Assembly: GCF_011386835.1 (NCBI RefSeq) | Contig: NC_088809.1 | Location: forward strand, 18,692,637 to 18,756,636 | DNA length: 64,000 nucleotides | From: Chrysemys picta bellii | Lineage: Eukaryota > Chordata > Testudines > Emydidae | Direction of reading: 5' to 3' | Program-made: the position numbers and the translations under genes | Shown here: piece after piece, positions 22,736-34,079 of the stretch | Position numbering within the stretch: position 1 is the first letter of the stretch | Layout of the letters: every line of letters starts with the position of its first letter | Notes under the pieces: model-generated | Seen by the model: the letters and a program-made list of their open reading frames with translations, nothing else | Database searches by the model: none | Told to the model about the DNA's origin: nothing

Positions 22736-23828
22736 TACCCTCTATAGGGGCAAATCGATTTAATGCAATCGGAGCTTTATTGATTTTAGTAGCAACCCAT
22801 TTAACTGTGTCACCGCCACATTAGTGTTGCCATTATGAACTTATTGCTGTTAGCTCTGAAAATTAATACAAGTGTCAGAGACAGGGCTGATTTTGCACAT
22901 TAAGTTCTCCTGGTAGCATGCAGTTAACGAAGTAGAAAGTTGCCGTCGTGTGGGGGTTGTTGAGAAGTTGGAGCTCGAGTATCCTAAAACTTGGCCCTAG
23001 CTGGGGGCTGCTAAGTAACACCACAATGAACCTTAGCAGCACAACTCACCCTTTGCCTAAGACTAGCGAGCTAGCGTCTAGACCTGCCGCAGGGAGGAGA
23101 TCTCCTTCAAGGAGGAAGCAGACATCTATTGAAACCCCAAAGACCCTCCAGAACTGCTGCTCCCTCGCTGTGCAGGGGCAGCAGAGTCAGGAAGTGCCAG
23201 CGTGCCACTCACAGGCGAGTTCCCATTTCCCGCAAGGCTGCACTGGCTTCACCTACAGCCAGCCAGAACGCCTGCCCCCATAAAGCAGCGTTGACTGTGA
23301 ACTCATCTGACATTGCCTGTTACCCAGAATAACTGTCACTGAACGTAGTACAGGGACGAGTCACGCACAGGCTGTTGGCCGATGGGCTAAAAATAACCAG
23401 GGAGGTGGAATCCACTTTATCCTCTCAGCCTGCCACAGCTAGAGTTTTGGGCTCACGACTATTTCTTCCCTGGCAGTGACAGCCTAATTCAGATTAGCTC
23501 TTGGGCACTGCAGAGGAACTGCCAAACTATATTTGGTCTGGAGGCCATGCAGTCCAGTATCCTGCCTCTGACAGTGGCCAGCATGCCCAAGCCTCCAGAG
23601 TGAACAACTCCACGGTGTCACTTTCCGAGAGATGGGCTGTCGCGCTTGGAGAGTCCAGAATTTGGAGTAAAGTAGAGTGCTCTGGTTTAGAAGGCCATGC
23701 TGGTTTGGTGAATTTGTCGGCAGCTGAATGAGCTCTGAAAGCCACGGTTATGTGGAGCAGGAGGGACCTTGGCAGTCAGCAGTGCCTTCCAACACACGCT
23801 ATGGCAGTTAGCCTCAAGGCCACCAGGA
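22736..23828. other. Noncoding stretch, nothing identified
   Basis: A 111-codon plus frame at 22948-23283 lacks protein-like features. No repeats were recognised. Confidence 0.45.
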
Positions 23829-24017
23829 GGTAAATATTATCCCTGTTTTACAGAGGAGGAAATGCAGGGAGATAAAGGTTAAGAGCCTGGTTCTCCTCAC
23901 CCCCATTTTATTTAGGCTAGTAGGACTTTCCCAAAGTCACACAGCCTGTCAGTGGCACACAGGGGAAGAGAACTCAGGTCTTCCCATTCCTAGTCCTCTG
24001 CCTAACCGTAAAACCAG
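23829..24017 (-). repeat. CORE-SINE (MIR-type), degraded
   Basis: On plus it reads 'attatccctgttttacagag', 'cccaaagtcacacagcctg', 'tcagtggcacacaggg' and 'gaactcaggtcttccca', the reverse complement of a CORE-SINE body and head. About 50 bp near 23885-23930 does not fit and may be an insertion. Confidence 0.6.
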
Positions 24018-24289
24018 TACACGTCCACTTATGTCCTGGACTTCCTTGGGAACAAGAGGGAGCTGAGTCATTTAATGGAGGTCTGTCCTGGCTTGGGGAG
24101 ACCTGCTAGAGTGTGGGTGGAAATGTGCTTAAATGTAAGGGGAGGGGAGGAAAAAGCTGTGTGATCTGACCCTGAATGACCATGACTTGGGGATCTCTAG
24201 CAGCATTTCCACCGTTGACCTAGACACTGATCAGTTTGTTAGGATGAAATTCTGAAGGTCCCTCACGTAACAAGGTGCCTCTTATAAAG

Positions 24290-24523
24290 TCTATGTCAAT
24301 ACACCATCGGTCCACGTACTTAGATGTCGCTCATTACCATAGCGTCTCATGATCATTAATGGGTTTTTATCCTCAACATGCATTTGAGGTAGGGAAATGC
24401 TGTCCCATTTTACAGGTGGGGAACTGAGCCATGGGCTAGGTAAAGTGACTTCTCCAAGGTCAGAAATCTGTGAACCCAAGTCTCCTGAGTCCTAGTCCAA
24501 TGTTCTACCCACTAGACCATCTT
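24290..24523 (-). repeat. tRNA-derived CORE-SINE, nearly full length
   Basis: It ends on plus with 'ccactagaccatcttc', the reverse complement of an A-box head. Before this come 'gaacccaagtctcctgagtc', 'ttctccaaggtcag' and 'cccattttacaggtgggg'. The order matches the SINE at 9950-10182. Confidence 0.75.
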
Positions 24524-24611
24524 CAATGTCTTATAGGGAGCTGAAGGAGGTGCTGACAGAAATTCCTGATTCCTGCTGTTTGTAGCCCATAGTTGTGGCA
24601 CTTTCCTCTGG

Positions 24612-24790
24612 GGGTACATCTACACTGCAATCTAAGCCCAGGCTCAGACTCCGTTTCAAGCCCAAACCCCCTTCCATCCGCACACAAATCTGTTTGACTT
24701 GGGCCAGTAAGCCCTGAAGACTCGGGTCCTAAGACCTTGCTTTGTCTCCCCTCCAACTGAGAATAAAATGACTCCCGGGTGTGAGAGTTT
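24612..24790. mobile_element. Harbinger-like element, partial
   Basis: It opens with 'gggggtacatctacactgca', the terminal wording of the element at 20452. The interior 'taagcccaggctcagactc' and 'cttgggccagtaagccc' also match that family. No matching right terminus or 3-bp duplication was found. Confidence 0.5.
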
Positions 24791-25141
24791 GGACAAGGAT
24801 CAGAGTGCTTGCCCCACCCTGCCCCCCGCTTTAGCCTAACCTGTACGGGTGAGGTGTTAATGCCATTTGAGGGGTTGCTCAGTGAGGCAAGGTTTTGGAA
24901 TCTGCCTTTATCAAAAGGGGAAAATGCAACTCTCCACCCATTGTTACAAGAACCATCAGACAAAGGGCCTGCTGTTGAAGAACGAGCTCTCCTAGGCATT
25001 GCTGGTACCACTTGGGAACAACTTAAGTTGTGCTTTGGTCCGAGCTATAGACTTCACTTTCACATTCTCAATCGGATCCTTCCTAGCGATAAAGAGGAGC
25101 ATAAGGGAAAGGGCGGACACTGAACTGGGGAATGTGCAGAG

Positions 25142-25735
25142 ATCATAGATTCATAGATTCTAGGACTGGAAGGGACCTTGAGAGGTCATCGAGTCCAGTC
25201 CCATGCCCTCATGGCAGGACCAAATATTGTCTAGACCATCCCTGACAGACATTTATCTAACCTACTCTTAAATATCTCCAGAGATGGAGATTCCACAACC
25301 TTCCTAGGCAATTTATTCCAGTGTTTAATCACCCTGACAGTTAGGAACTTTTTCCTAATGTTCAACCTAAACCTCCCTTGCTGCAGTTTAAGCCCATTGC
25401 TTCTTGTTCTATCCTTAGAGGCTAAGGTGAACAAGTTTTCTCCCTCCTCCTTATGACACCCTTTTAGATACCTGAAAACTGCTATCCTGTCCCCTCTCAG
25501 TCTTCTCTTTTCCAAACTAAACAAATCCAATTATTTCAGCCTTCCTTCATAGGTCATGTTCTCAAGACCTTTAATCATTCTTGTTGCTCTTCTCTGGACC
25601 CTCTCCAATTTCTCCGCATCTTTCTTGAAATGCGGTGCCCAGAACTGGACACAATACTCCAGTTGAGGCCTAATCAGCGCAAAGTAGAGCAGAGCAGAAG
25701 AACGACTTTTTGTGTCTTGTTCACAACACACCTGT
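25142..25735 (-). mobile_element. CR1 LINE, 5'-truncated, ORF2 C-terminus with one in-frame stop
   Basis: The minus-strand frames 25531-25731 and 25231-25530 are the same frame, split by one TAA at 25531-25533. They carry 'FALIRPQLEYCVQFWAP' and 'ERVQRRATRMIKGL', then 'LFSLEKRRLRGDRIAVFRYL' and 'VIKHWNKLPRKVVESPSL', typical of the CR1 ORF2 C-terminal region. The 3' end carries the CR1-type octamer repeat (plus strand 'atagattcatagattc', 25146-25161). It lacks the upstream polymerase, so it is dead apart from the stop. Confidence 0.9.
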
Positions 25736-25902
25736 CAAGGTATCATGAAGATGTCAATCAAGAAGATGGGAAATGAATTGCTAGTTTTCCTATTTCACAA
25801 ATAGTTTGATCTGGGCTGACAATACACCATTTTCATGAAAAATTACAGGTAAAAAAATATTTTACTGGGGGCCAATTATTGTAATTATTTTACTTTTTCC
25901 AG

Positions 25903-25957
25903 TCTTAGAAGCCACTGCAGCATAGCAAAGTCGGATGCAGAAGAAATTATGGCAGCA
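25903..25957 (+). other. Weak candidate internal exon, 55 bp
   Basis: A pyrimidine-rich 'ttttactttttccag' ends at 25902 and a strong donor 'gtaagtgg' starts at 25958. One of the three phases is open and reads about 18 residues (LRSHCSIAKSDAEEIMAA). I do not recognise the peptide. Such acceptor/donor pairs also occur by chance, so this is only a candidate. Confidence 0.2.
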
Positions 25958-27124
25958 GTAAGTGGCAAAACTATCCTCCTCCCCACGAACACCACCCAGC
26001 CCAAGCAGTCGCTCTGGGCAGGTGACAAATACAACGCCTCCTACAAGAATCAGTCAGTAAGAACCAGAGCGTGTGCTGGTGTTGATTTTTTTTGTGCGCC
26101 TATAGGAGTAGATTAAGGTCCATAAAAATATTGCTCCCCTAATTCCCCCCACCTTTGCAGGCAGCCAGCTGACCGAACCTGAGCCCTACAAATCCCTGCC
26201 ACTGCTGGGCCCTTGATTCATGTCACAAGGCAGTAAAAGGAAATTGGGGACTCTTGAGTCCATCCTAACCTTACCAAGTCCCTTCACCTGCTGCTGGCCC
26301 AGCACTAGTCAGCCAGGCAGCGTGCTACCTGGTGCTCAGAGAACCCCCTGCTACATTGCAACCCTGAAACCTGGATGCCAAGTGTCCTGCCTTTAAGTCA
26401 TCCCCTGTGGGTAAGGAACACTTAGAACTGCAGCTCTGCAGTTGAGACAGCTGGGGGAAAAGAGCCAACGTACAGCCTTAAAATGCCTGGAAGAAGAGAA
26501 TGTCACAGGTACCCGTTCAGTGGAGTTCCCCCGCAGAACCGAAAGTCTTCTGCAAGTCAGGAGGGATACGGCTCTGGGGCTCTGCCAGTATATAGGATTT
26601 CATGTCCCTACAGTTAACGAGGGCCACCTAGGGCATGTCTGCCCCACCTACGATAGGACCCAATGGAGTATGGCACTTGCTTGAGAATGCTGCAGGTAAC
26701 AGAGCAACGAGTTCCTCTGCTTCTGTCCAGCTGCACCGGCTAGACACAGATGTGTGCAACCAATCGTGTCTATTCCATTATAGCTATAGATGTATCGCCT
26801 AAGATCGGAGGCCTTTCAGGTGGCAGTTGCTATGGAAACCACTTCCTAATAGTGTCAGCCCACAGGTTGGGCATATTTATCTTGGGCTGGCTTTCTAGGG
26901 AGCAGCAGTATGCAGCAGCCTGGCTGGGAAAAGGAGTCTTGCCATTTTACAAACACAAGGAAAAATCAGACCTCGGGATGTTGCTCCTTCCAGCTAGGAG
27001 CCTTTAGAGATTATATAATATTTGAAAGAGGCATCTTCTGGTTCCAGCTATGCTAGAATCCTACTAGGGGTGGATCCCTCCCCCACACCACAAAGTTGAG
27101 AAATCAGCGGTAGAGAAAGGTGCA

Positions 27125-27144
27125 CCACACACACACACACACAC
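27125..27144. repeat. Short (CA)n microsatellite
   Basis: About 10 CA units. Confidence 0.9.
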
Positions 27145-27827
27145 GCATACATGTTAGTGGGCCAGACCCACACCTGTTGGCACAGGGGTTGCAAAGGATA
27201 CCCACTGTTACTAGCACCTGCTCTCTCTGTATACATGTCAACAGCTGGAGGTAGTGGTCAGGAATATTGTTTCTAAGTTTTGCAGGACGTATGAAACTCG
27301 CTGTGTTCTGCAAAGGGCTTCCATCAGCACACCACCTTTGCTTGGGGAGGCAGTGCTTAAAGTGGGTGGGTGGATAGGTGGGTGGGGTTCCTATCAGCAT
27401 CTGGGAGCAGCAGCTTTGATAGGACAGTGCACCAGGAATCCAGCTCAATTTTCCTTTTTTGGCTCTGTCTGTGAGCTCTGGCAGTCCCCTCCCCGCCCTC
27501 AAGCCACTCTACCCACTGCTGGGAGCGAGGCGGAAATTCACCGGTGGGGAAAGGGCAGCCGGCATTATTGCTGCCAAGTTTCTCCCAGGGGCTCTGCTGA
27601 GGGATTACACCTTTAAATTTCCTCGAAGTCTTAATTGGGTCCCTGCTGGCAAAGGCTGCTTGGGAAGCAATAATGAACGAGTGCATCTCCTGGCTGTCCC
27701 AGCCCCTCCTGGCTCTGTATTAAGCACTTTGAGAGCTGGGCTTCATGGTCCCTCCAATACAGCAAAGCTCACGGGGGAGGAGACACTCAGCTGGCACGGC
27801 CCTCACATAGGTCCAACTTTTGGGGCT

Positions 27828-27966
27828 GCATCAGATAGGGTGACCAGATGTCCCAATTTTATAGGGACAATCCCGATTTTGGGGTCTTTTTCTTATATAG
27901 GCTCCTATTACCCCCCGCCCCCATCCTGATTTTTCACACTTGCTGTCTGGTCACCCTAGATCAGAT
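27828..27966 (+). mobile_element. hAT-type element (TAGGGTGACC ends), copy 1
   Basis: The element is 27836-27958 with ends TAGGGTGACCAGA and TCTGGTCACCCTA. Flanks gcatcaga and g(-)atcagat match with a one-base gap. The interior has 'tcttatataggctcctatta'. Two further copies with exact 8-bp duplications are at 30884 and 52554. Confidence 0.8.
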
Positions 27967-28589
27967 GTCTCCGGCCCCCACTCCCTGGAGTGGAGGCTGC
28001 AGCGGGGTGTGGCTTCTTATCGGAACAATCAGAGCACTGGGCCAGAATCAAGAGGCTCTCGGGCTTTCTGTGGAAGTGACGTTACAGAGCTCCCCGCCAC
28101 ACTCAGAAGCCACTGAAGTTTATGGAGTTCAGAAATTTCACAGTTTCTATGGTGAGTCGCACAGATTCATTTTAGAGGCATTTTGCACATAAGCCTTTCC
28201 GCTTCTGGCTGCGTTTTACTGCCTCCCCAGGGCCTGGGGACGTTGAAGAGGTGGAAGAAGCTTTCAAAGCTAGGGGAGATCTGGGATTTTGGGAGCAGAC
28301 GACGTTTTTAAAAGCGGCTCCTAATCAAGGCCAACATGTTTTTATTTAATATTTAATGGATTTTTAAAAAAAAACCCTGATGCTACAGAAAGAGCCTTTT
28401 AAAAATAAAGCCTTGTCACTAAGAGAATGCCATTGGTTGGATTTAAACTGACAGGCGCTCAGCTAGTTCGCAGCCAAGGTTGTCAGCCACAAAAGTGTGA
28501 TGGGGATCAGGAAGGAGCAGGATCGAATGTAACTGGCTGGACGTGCAGGACAATGGGCCCAGTTAAGGGGTGCACAGCGTGGGATGCGT

Positions 28590-28662
28590 ATATGGTAATC
28601 AGCAGGGATCAAACCCAGGTCCTTCTGCATCAGAAAGCAGAGGTTTCCACCACTTGAATAAA
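28590..28662 (-). repeat. tRNA-derived SINE head
   Basis: On the minus strand it reads 'tattcaagtggtggaaacct' and then the B-box-like 'gggtttgatccctgctg'. The core and tail are not visible, so this is a head-only fragment. Confidence 0.45.
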
Positions 28663-29659
28663 GGAGAGCTCCTGGATATGTGCGTAAGTAGCAGGCTGGT
28701 AAAGTTGCTGGGCCCAGCCACTAGAGGGAGACAATCAAGCACACTAAGCCAGTGTATTATAAGTGGCCTTCAGGAGTGGGCTGCCCTTCTTTGGACAGTT
28801 TAAGTCGCTGTGTCTGGAGCAAGATAACAGAGAGTCCAGAGGCGAACAAGGAGAGAGACAAGCGGGATTTAACAGATGCATGCGTGGAAACATTCGGCTC
28901 TTCCCCAGAAACTCTGCCTGCCCGTCTGGTGCAGGATACCAAAAGCACAAGCCTGCAAACCCTCCTGCAGCAGGGTTCACATGGGAGAGCATTGGCCAGT
29001 TGTATACTGAGGGTGCACAGTTTCCAGCAGTTGCCTTTTCCCACTTGTGCTGTGACCTGGTCACATCATACAAGCTAAACAGCCTTACATTGAGTCACTG
29101 CTTTGGGTGAGAAACCTCCAGAGATATTCTAGGTGTTGCAGAATGTGGCACTTTCCTCTGTGCCAGTAACAAACCAATGCCCCTGCCTGGTACTAAGGGG
29201 CACTGCACAACCAAGGACCTGACAGCTGGGTTCATTAGAGAACTCTTAACACCCCTGCTCTTGCAAAAATTGCCAAGTCCAATGAGTGGTGTATGGGAAA
29301 AACTGTGTTAAAATTACAAGCTAGCACTTTAATTTGTAAATTGTTTCCTGGTGCTTCTTGCAGTCTGTGGGGCTCTGCAGAGAAGCATGTGTGATCCAAC
29401 TCAGTCTGCAGAGAGCAGCCTGGATCAAAGTGAGTTGAGTGGTGCCGCTCTGTTTTTAGGGAGCAGCCTGCTTTGTCTCTTTCTGGTTTGGGGTTCTTGT
29501 GTGTTAGGGTTCTAAATTCTAAAAAATAAAATAGTATTTACATTACAGCCTTCCAACAAGAGTATTTTATGTTTTAATTTAACTTGTGAGTGCGCTATGA
29601 ACATAAAATAATCCAACTCCTGCAGTCACATTCCGCTTCCCTAAATTCCCTCTTGCAGT

Positions 29660-29815
29660 TTCAATCGAGTATGGTAGTCTTCACTTCCTGTCCTAAACTG
29701 TTGTGTAGTATTGCTGTGATCAAAGATACAGATGCCTGCAGTGCTACGTGGGTTGGGGGTCAAGTGATCCCAGAATAGCTCACGCAGGCTGATTGTGGAG
29801 CTTAGACTACGTCAA
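29660..29815 (+). repeat. Dispersed repeat, unassigned; partner runs off the window end
   Basis: The block 29680-29708 ('ttcacttcctgtcctaaact...') matches 63971-63999 at all but two positions, and the second copy is cut by the window edge. Downstream wording 'ggtcaagtgatcccagaata' also looks repeat-derived. The class is unknown. Confidence 0.4.
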
Positions 29816-30417
29816 GCTCTCAGACAGCCTCAGCTGTAGGGCTCTGCAGAAGTGCTGAGTACGGGCATCACATTCTATTCTCTAGCATCTGCCACAGTGA
29901 AGTGAGCAAACACACTTAACTGAATGGAACAGCGATGGTCCATTAACCTGATGTGTGAGGGAAAGCTTATGCTAGTCCTCTCCTGCCATCTCAGCTATTT
30001 CTTGCCAAGTCCTCAAACCCCAAAGCTTAGATCTACTAACCTTCAGGACACTGCATGGCTGTCTCTACCTCCTTTCTTACTACCCCTCCTCCTCCTCCTC
30101 CCAGCTCCTTTTCTTTCATCCTCCTCTCACCTGTGTGACTTCTTCCCTGCCCGTCTCTATGCTTGGAACTGCCTCCCACTTCCCCCACACCCAGCCCTCT
30201 CCTACACCCAGCCTTGTCACATGGTTCTCTGCCCCCTCACATCTCCGCCCCTTTGCATTAGTTGTTTGGTCCAATCGTTATGGATGTTTGTCCATGTTCC
30301 TTAATCAGTCACTTGGGGCAGGGGCCTTGTCTCAATAAAGAATACTCTGCGCTTTTGTCACTTGAGCATTTCTAATCGCCTAAAGGGTTAACAAACGGAG
30401 CCGCCTTATCCCCGGGA

Positions 30418-30512
30418 GGTTGATAATTATCATTCCCAGTTTACAGATGCGGCAAGCAGGCACAGAGAGATGAAGTCACCAGCCCAAGGTTACTCAGTGA
30501 GTTGGGGCAGAG
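30418..30512 (-). repeat. CORE-SINE (MIR-type) fragment
   Basis: On plus it reads 'gataattatcattcccagtt', 'tacagatgcggcaagcaggc' and 'cacagagagatgaagtcacc', the reverse complement of the CORE segment. Confidence 0.6.
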
Positions 30513-30875
30513 CGATGACCACACAGAAGATGTGTGTTATATCTGTGTCTATCCATCAGATCTATGTCTATCCATACCCCCACCTATTATTTGTAGAGGA
30601 CCGTGTGAACAGTGTGCCTCCTCTACTGTACGATAGGATGACTGATGGGAAGGTGATCTGAGAATTAGAGCTGAGCCTTGCACCATTTTTTTCCTTTGTG
30701 CTGCAGGAAGCCGATTTAAATGGATTTGCCTTGTGGTGAGATATGTAAATGAGGCCATCACTGACTGCTGGAAGTCCAGAGAGATGAAGCCTCAGCAAGG
30801 TTCCCTTAAGTAGGACTCTAACCGTGAAGAATAGTGCCAAGGAGACGAGTTTTTTGGGGACAGCAAGCGAGATTA

Positions 30876-31008
30876 CAGTTAACTAGGGTGACCAGATGTC
30901 CTGATTTTATAGGAACAGTCCCGATATTTGGGGCTTTCTCTTATATAAGCGCCTATTACCTCCTCTCCCAATTTTTCACACTTGCTATCTGGTCACCCTA
31001 CAGTTAAC
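30876..31008 (+). mobile_element. hAT-type element (TAGGGTGACC ends), copy 2
   Basis: The element is 30884-31000, with ends TAGGGTGACCAGAT and ATCTGGTCACCCTA. Exact 8-bp duplications cagttaac are at 30876-30883 and 31001-31008. It has the same internal layout as copy 1. Confidence 0.9.
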
Positions 31009-32200
31009 AGCCCACTAATGTTTCTCTAAGAGGAAAAAGGAAATCATTTACTGAGAGAACTTGCTGCAGGTTAGCACAGCGCTAGCTGCTAACTTCTGTA
31101 GATCAGAAGAGCCACTGAAACACCATAGTGGCCCCTGTGTCATCTAATTGGGGGACAGAGACACTTGAAGGCAGAAGCTGTCCAAGGAGTAGGTTGGACA
31201 ATTTCTCTGCCTAGGTTTATTATAGTCAGGAAACACTGACCGAATGGAGTTCTATAGTGGATTCTTTAGCCGGGGGCTATTTCCCTGGATCTCATTGGCT
31301 GAGACTAAAGAAGGTAGGAAAAGCTCAGGATTAGACCCTTAAATATGCATCCCTTATAATGTGGGAGATTCATGTCACACCTTCCATCCTGAAGAATCCC
31401 ACAGTCTGCATGTGCAGCACCCCTGAATTGCAGCCACCTTTATAGTAGACGGCAGAGACCAACCTCTTTGACAGCATGTGTGCGTGCATGGGAGAGATTT
31501 TGTTTTGAACACCTGTGCAAAGCCTTATCCTCCAGTACCTGAGGGAGCAGAGATGGTGTTGACTATGTTAGAAATACAGGCACCTCAGGCCCGAAGTCCC
31601 CAGTAAGGACTGCTGCTTCTCAGAGATACTCTATTTCACTCACACACCGCAGATCTGTTTTTTTTAAAAGGCCCCCCTCTTCAGTAGACAACATATCGCT
31701 CCATCTATCAACCTTGGAAGGACAAAGCTCTGTCCTCAGCCTGCTGGAATTTGAACCCGTTTCCAAGAAAGCGTAGGTGTCACCGGTGGGATGTTTGCAC
31801 CACTGAGTCATTCAGCTGAGTGTTGGGGGGAATCTCCCGCAGAGACTGGCCGCGGGACAGCGGATGGGGTGGCCCAGTGCTTTGGGGTGATGCAGAGAAG
31901 CCCAGTTGGTGGGTCTTGCTCACATGCTCAGGGTGAAACTGATGGCCGGATTTCGGGGTCAGGAAGTTGTTGTCCCCCCCAGGTCAGATGGGCAAGGACT
32001 GGGTGGGGGGATGGTTCGCTTTCTTCTGCAGCATGGGGCACAGATCACCTTCAGGGTCATCTGGTCATACCTTGTCTAATTGCAGGGGGCTCAGGCATTG
32101 GTGGTCTCAGTCTCTCCCTGTGGCACACAACAGTTTAGTTTCCCCGAGGACTGACATACTTGGGTCTAATGCAAGTCTCAGCAGTGTTACCTAGATGGCA
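31009..32200. other. Noncoding stretch, nothing firmly identified
   Basis: A tRNA-like block on the minus strand at about 31740-31815 ('acgggttcaaattcc' as B box) may be a SINE head. A 115-codon plus frame (31791-32138) is not protein-like. Confidence 0.4.
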
Positions 32201-32204
32201 CTTA

Positions 32205-32275
32205 GCGGCCCCACATACAGGAGGTCAGACTAGGATGATCTACTGGTCCCATCTGGTCTTAAACTCTATGAAACA
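32205..32275 (+). repeat. CR1 3' end fragment
   Basis: It contains 'aggaggtcagactaggatga', 'ggtcccatctggtctt' and a terminal 'aaactctatgaaa', matching the CR1 3' UTR end. Confidence 0.7.
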
Positions 32276-32439
32276 AGCTGCCCTTGCCAGTAAAATACAA
32301 AGGGGTCCAAGTTTTGCCCATTTGCTTGCTTACCTAGGTGCTTTTTGATCTTGGCTGCCCTCAAGAATTTCTTTCTGTAAAGTTCTTATGGCCCCTCTCT
32401 CACACCAGTTGTTAGTGTGTTTATCCTTCCACACCCCCT

Positions 32440-32770
32440 GGAAGTAGGGCAGTGCTAATATCCCCTTGCACAGAGAGGGAACTGAGGCACAGAGAGAGAG
32501 CGAGAGAGAGAGAACATCTACACAGCCAGCGGCAGTGACCCTCCAAGTCTGGGTCGACAGACTTGGACTCCTACTGCCATACTAAAAAGAGTTGTGCAGG
32601 CAGTGGTTTCTTTAAGCCGGTCCACAACATCTACACAGCTCTATTCAGGGCAGGAGGCTCACTGCTACAGGCTGTGTAGACATAACCTCTGGGACTTGCC
32701 CCAAGTGGGGGAGCAAGGAATTGAACCCAGGTCTGAAGTCCCCGGTTAGCACCCTAACTGCTGCATCACC
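32440..32770 (-). repeat. CORE-SINE interrupted by a fold-back element
   Basis: The left part 'atccccttgcacagagaggg' and 'aactgaggcacagagagag' is the SINE core in reverse. The right part 'gacttgccccaagtgggg', 'gaattgaacccaggtctg' and 'caccctaactgctgcatcac' completes the SINE. Between them about 170 bp (roughly 32514-32688) starts 'acatctacacagcc' and ends 'ggctgtgtagacata', so it is a fold-back insertion, probably Harbinger-like. Confidence 0.6.
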
Positions 32771-33871
32771 CTCCCTCTCCTGAGAGAGCTCCCGGTGTAA
32801 GAAGATGCTCAGGCTGGTATTTTCAATGGGGCTCGGCGGGAAAGCAATAACGTCCTATCTACCAGAGGTCGGGGGGAGAGATTCTCCCTTGAGAGCACCT
32901 AGTTCACTCACCAGATTACAATAAAAGTGAGAGGGAAACTCTCGAATCATTTGATTGATCATAAGACTCTATTGATCCCCAAGTGAGAGCCCCCTCCCCC
33001 GGCCCACGTCAAATTGACCCAGGCCCCCATGTAGAACAAGAGTGCCAAGAGGGGTTGGGAGCAAATCCTCTCACTGATCGGTGTCGTAACCAGTGCAGCC
33101 AGGGAGGCCAGACTCTTCCCCCCCCCCCAGTCAGTCAGAAATATCATCATCTGCTTTCTTCACAGCTGGAGCCGACACCGTAAGGTCACACAATACAATC
33201 CCTAACAGATGTTAAAACATGGCGGATCTGGGACACAGCAGGGGAACTGAACTGCAGGCGTTTGAGGGGGGGAAAAGGATGTGGAATTATTTTTTTATGC
33301 TGCAAGATGATCAGGGGATTACATACCCCACCCACACACCCAAATTTCTCACGCAGCTTCAATGGCCCTTTTTCACACATGCAGGTGAGGTTTGGGCAAT
33401 CGCCACTGTGGAGATAGCACCACTCTAGCTTGTGTCAGGCTGCAACTGAAGTCTGCAGAGTTGATTAAGAATTAAACAGCTTTTCATTCACGATTACAGG
33501 AGCAGCTGCCAGCTCACCCTGTTCTCAAGACCTGCCTCTTCAATTCATCATGTTTGTTTCTTAAATGCTTCTCCCTCGGACAGGGGGCTCCTCTCTCTAC
33601 ACATTCTTCTCTAGAGGCATTGGGAAGTAAGTGCTCAAGGCTACGGGAGCTAATATTGATCCATAAATCACAATTTTAGGGCCGGATCCAACACCTGTTC
33701 AGATTGATGGCAAGGCATCGGTGGGTGTTAGATCAGTCTCTTGCTGTATGGCCCAACGTTGCATGGCCCTTACCATCGGGCCTATGGATGACTAGCCAGC
33801 GTTCAGCCCTCTCTCATACAGAGTCTGTAAGTATTCCAGTCTCTGGAGCAGCCTCCTCTCTCGTTACCATT
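32771..33871. other. Noncoding stretch, nothing identified
   Basis: There is a run of about 11 C at 33118-33128. A pyrimidine-rich block at about 33500-33610 could be an old LINE 3' region, but the evidence is weak. Confidence 0.4.
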
Positions 33872-34079
33872 GCTGGCAGCAGAGCCGGCTCCAGCGTTTT
33901 TGCCACCCCAAGCGGCGAGGGGAAAAAAAAAAAAGCTGCGATCGGCACTTCTACCGCCGCCGAATTATGAGGGACTGAGGGACCCGCTGCCAAAGAGCCG
34001 GACATGCCGCCCCTTTCCGTTGGCCGCCCCAAGCACCTACTTGCTGCGCTGGTGCCTGGAGCCGGGCCTGGCTGGCAGT
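33872..34079. mobile_element. hAT-type element (CAGAGCCGGCTCCAG end), 192 bp
   Basis: The element is 33880-34071. It starts CAGAGCCGGCTCCAG and ends CTGGAGCCGGGCCTG, with exact 8-bp duplications gctggcag at 33872-33879 and 34072-34079. It shares 'tttttgcc', 'ccccaagcac' and 'ctggtgcct' with the element at 7919-8061. It has an internal A-run. Confidence 0.9.

Larger units (their letters stand above)
25736..27827. other. Noncoding stretch with a weak exon candidate and a CA repeat
   Basis: Apart from the weak exon candidate at 25903-25957 and the CA tract at 27125-27144, nothing was recognised. Overlapping 120- and 132-codon frames near 27.1-27.6 kb lie on opposite strands and lack domains. 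Confidence 0.45.
27967..30417. other. Mostly noncoding stretch, two minor repeats listed separately
   Basis: Apart from a SINE head at 28590-28662 and a dispersed repeat at 29660-29815, nothing was recognised. Overlapping 95-115 codon frames on both strands around 28.75-29.1 kb have no recognisable domains. Confidence 0.45.

Noticed and set aside
27836..27958. Reading the TAGGGTGACC elements as Tc1/mariner with a TA duplication
   Set aside because: Two sister copies show exact 8-bp duplications outside the TA, which fits hAT instead.
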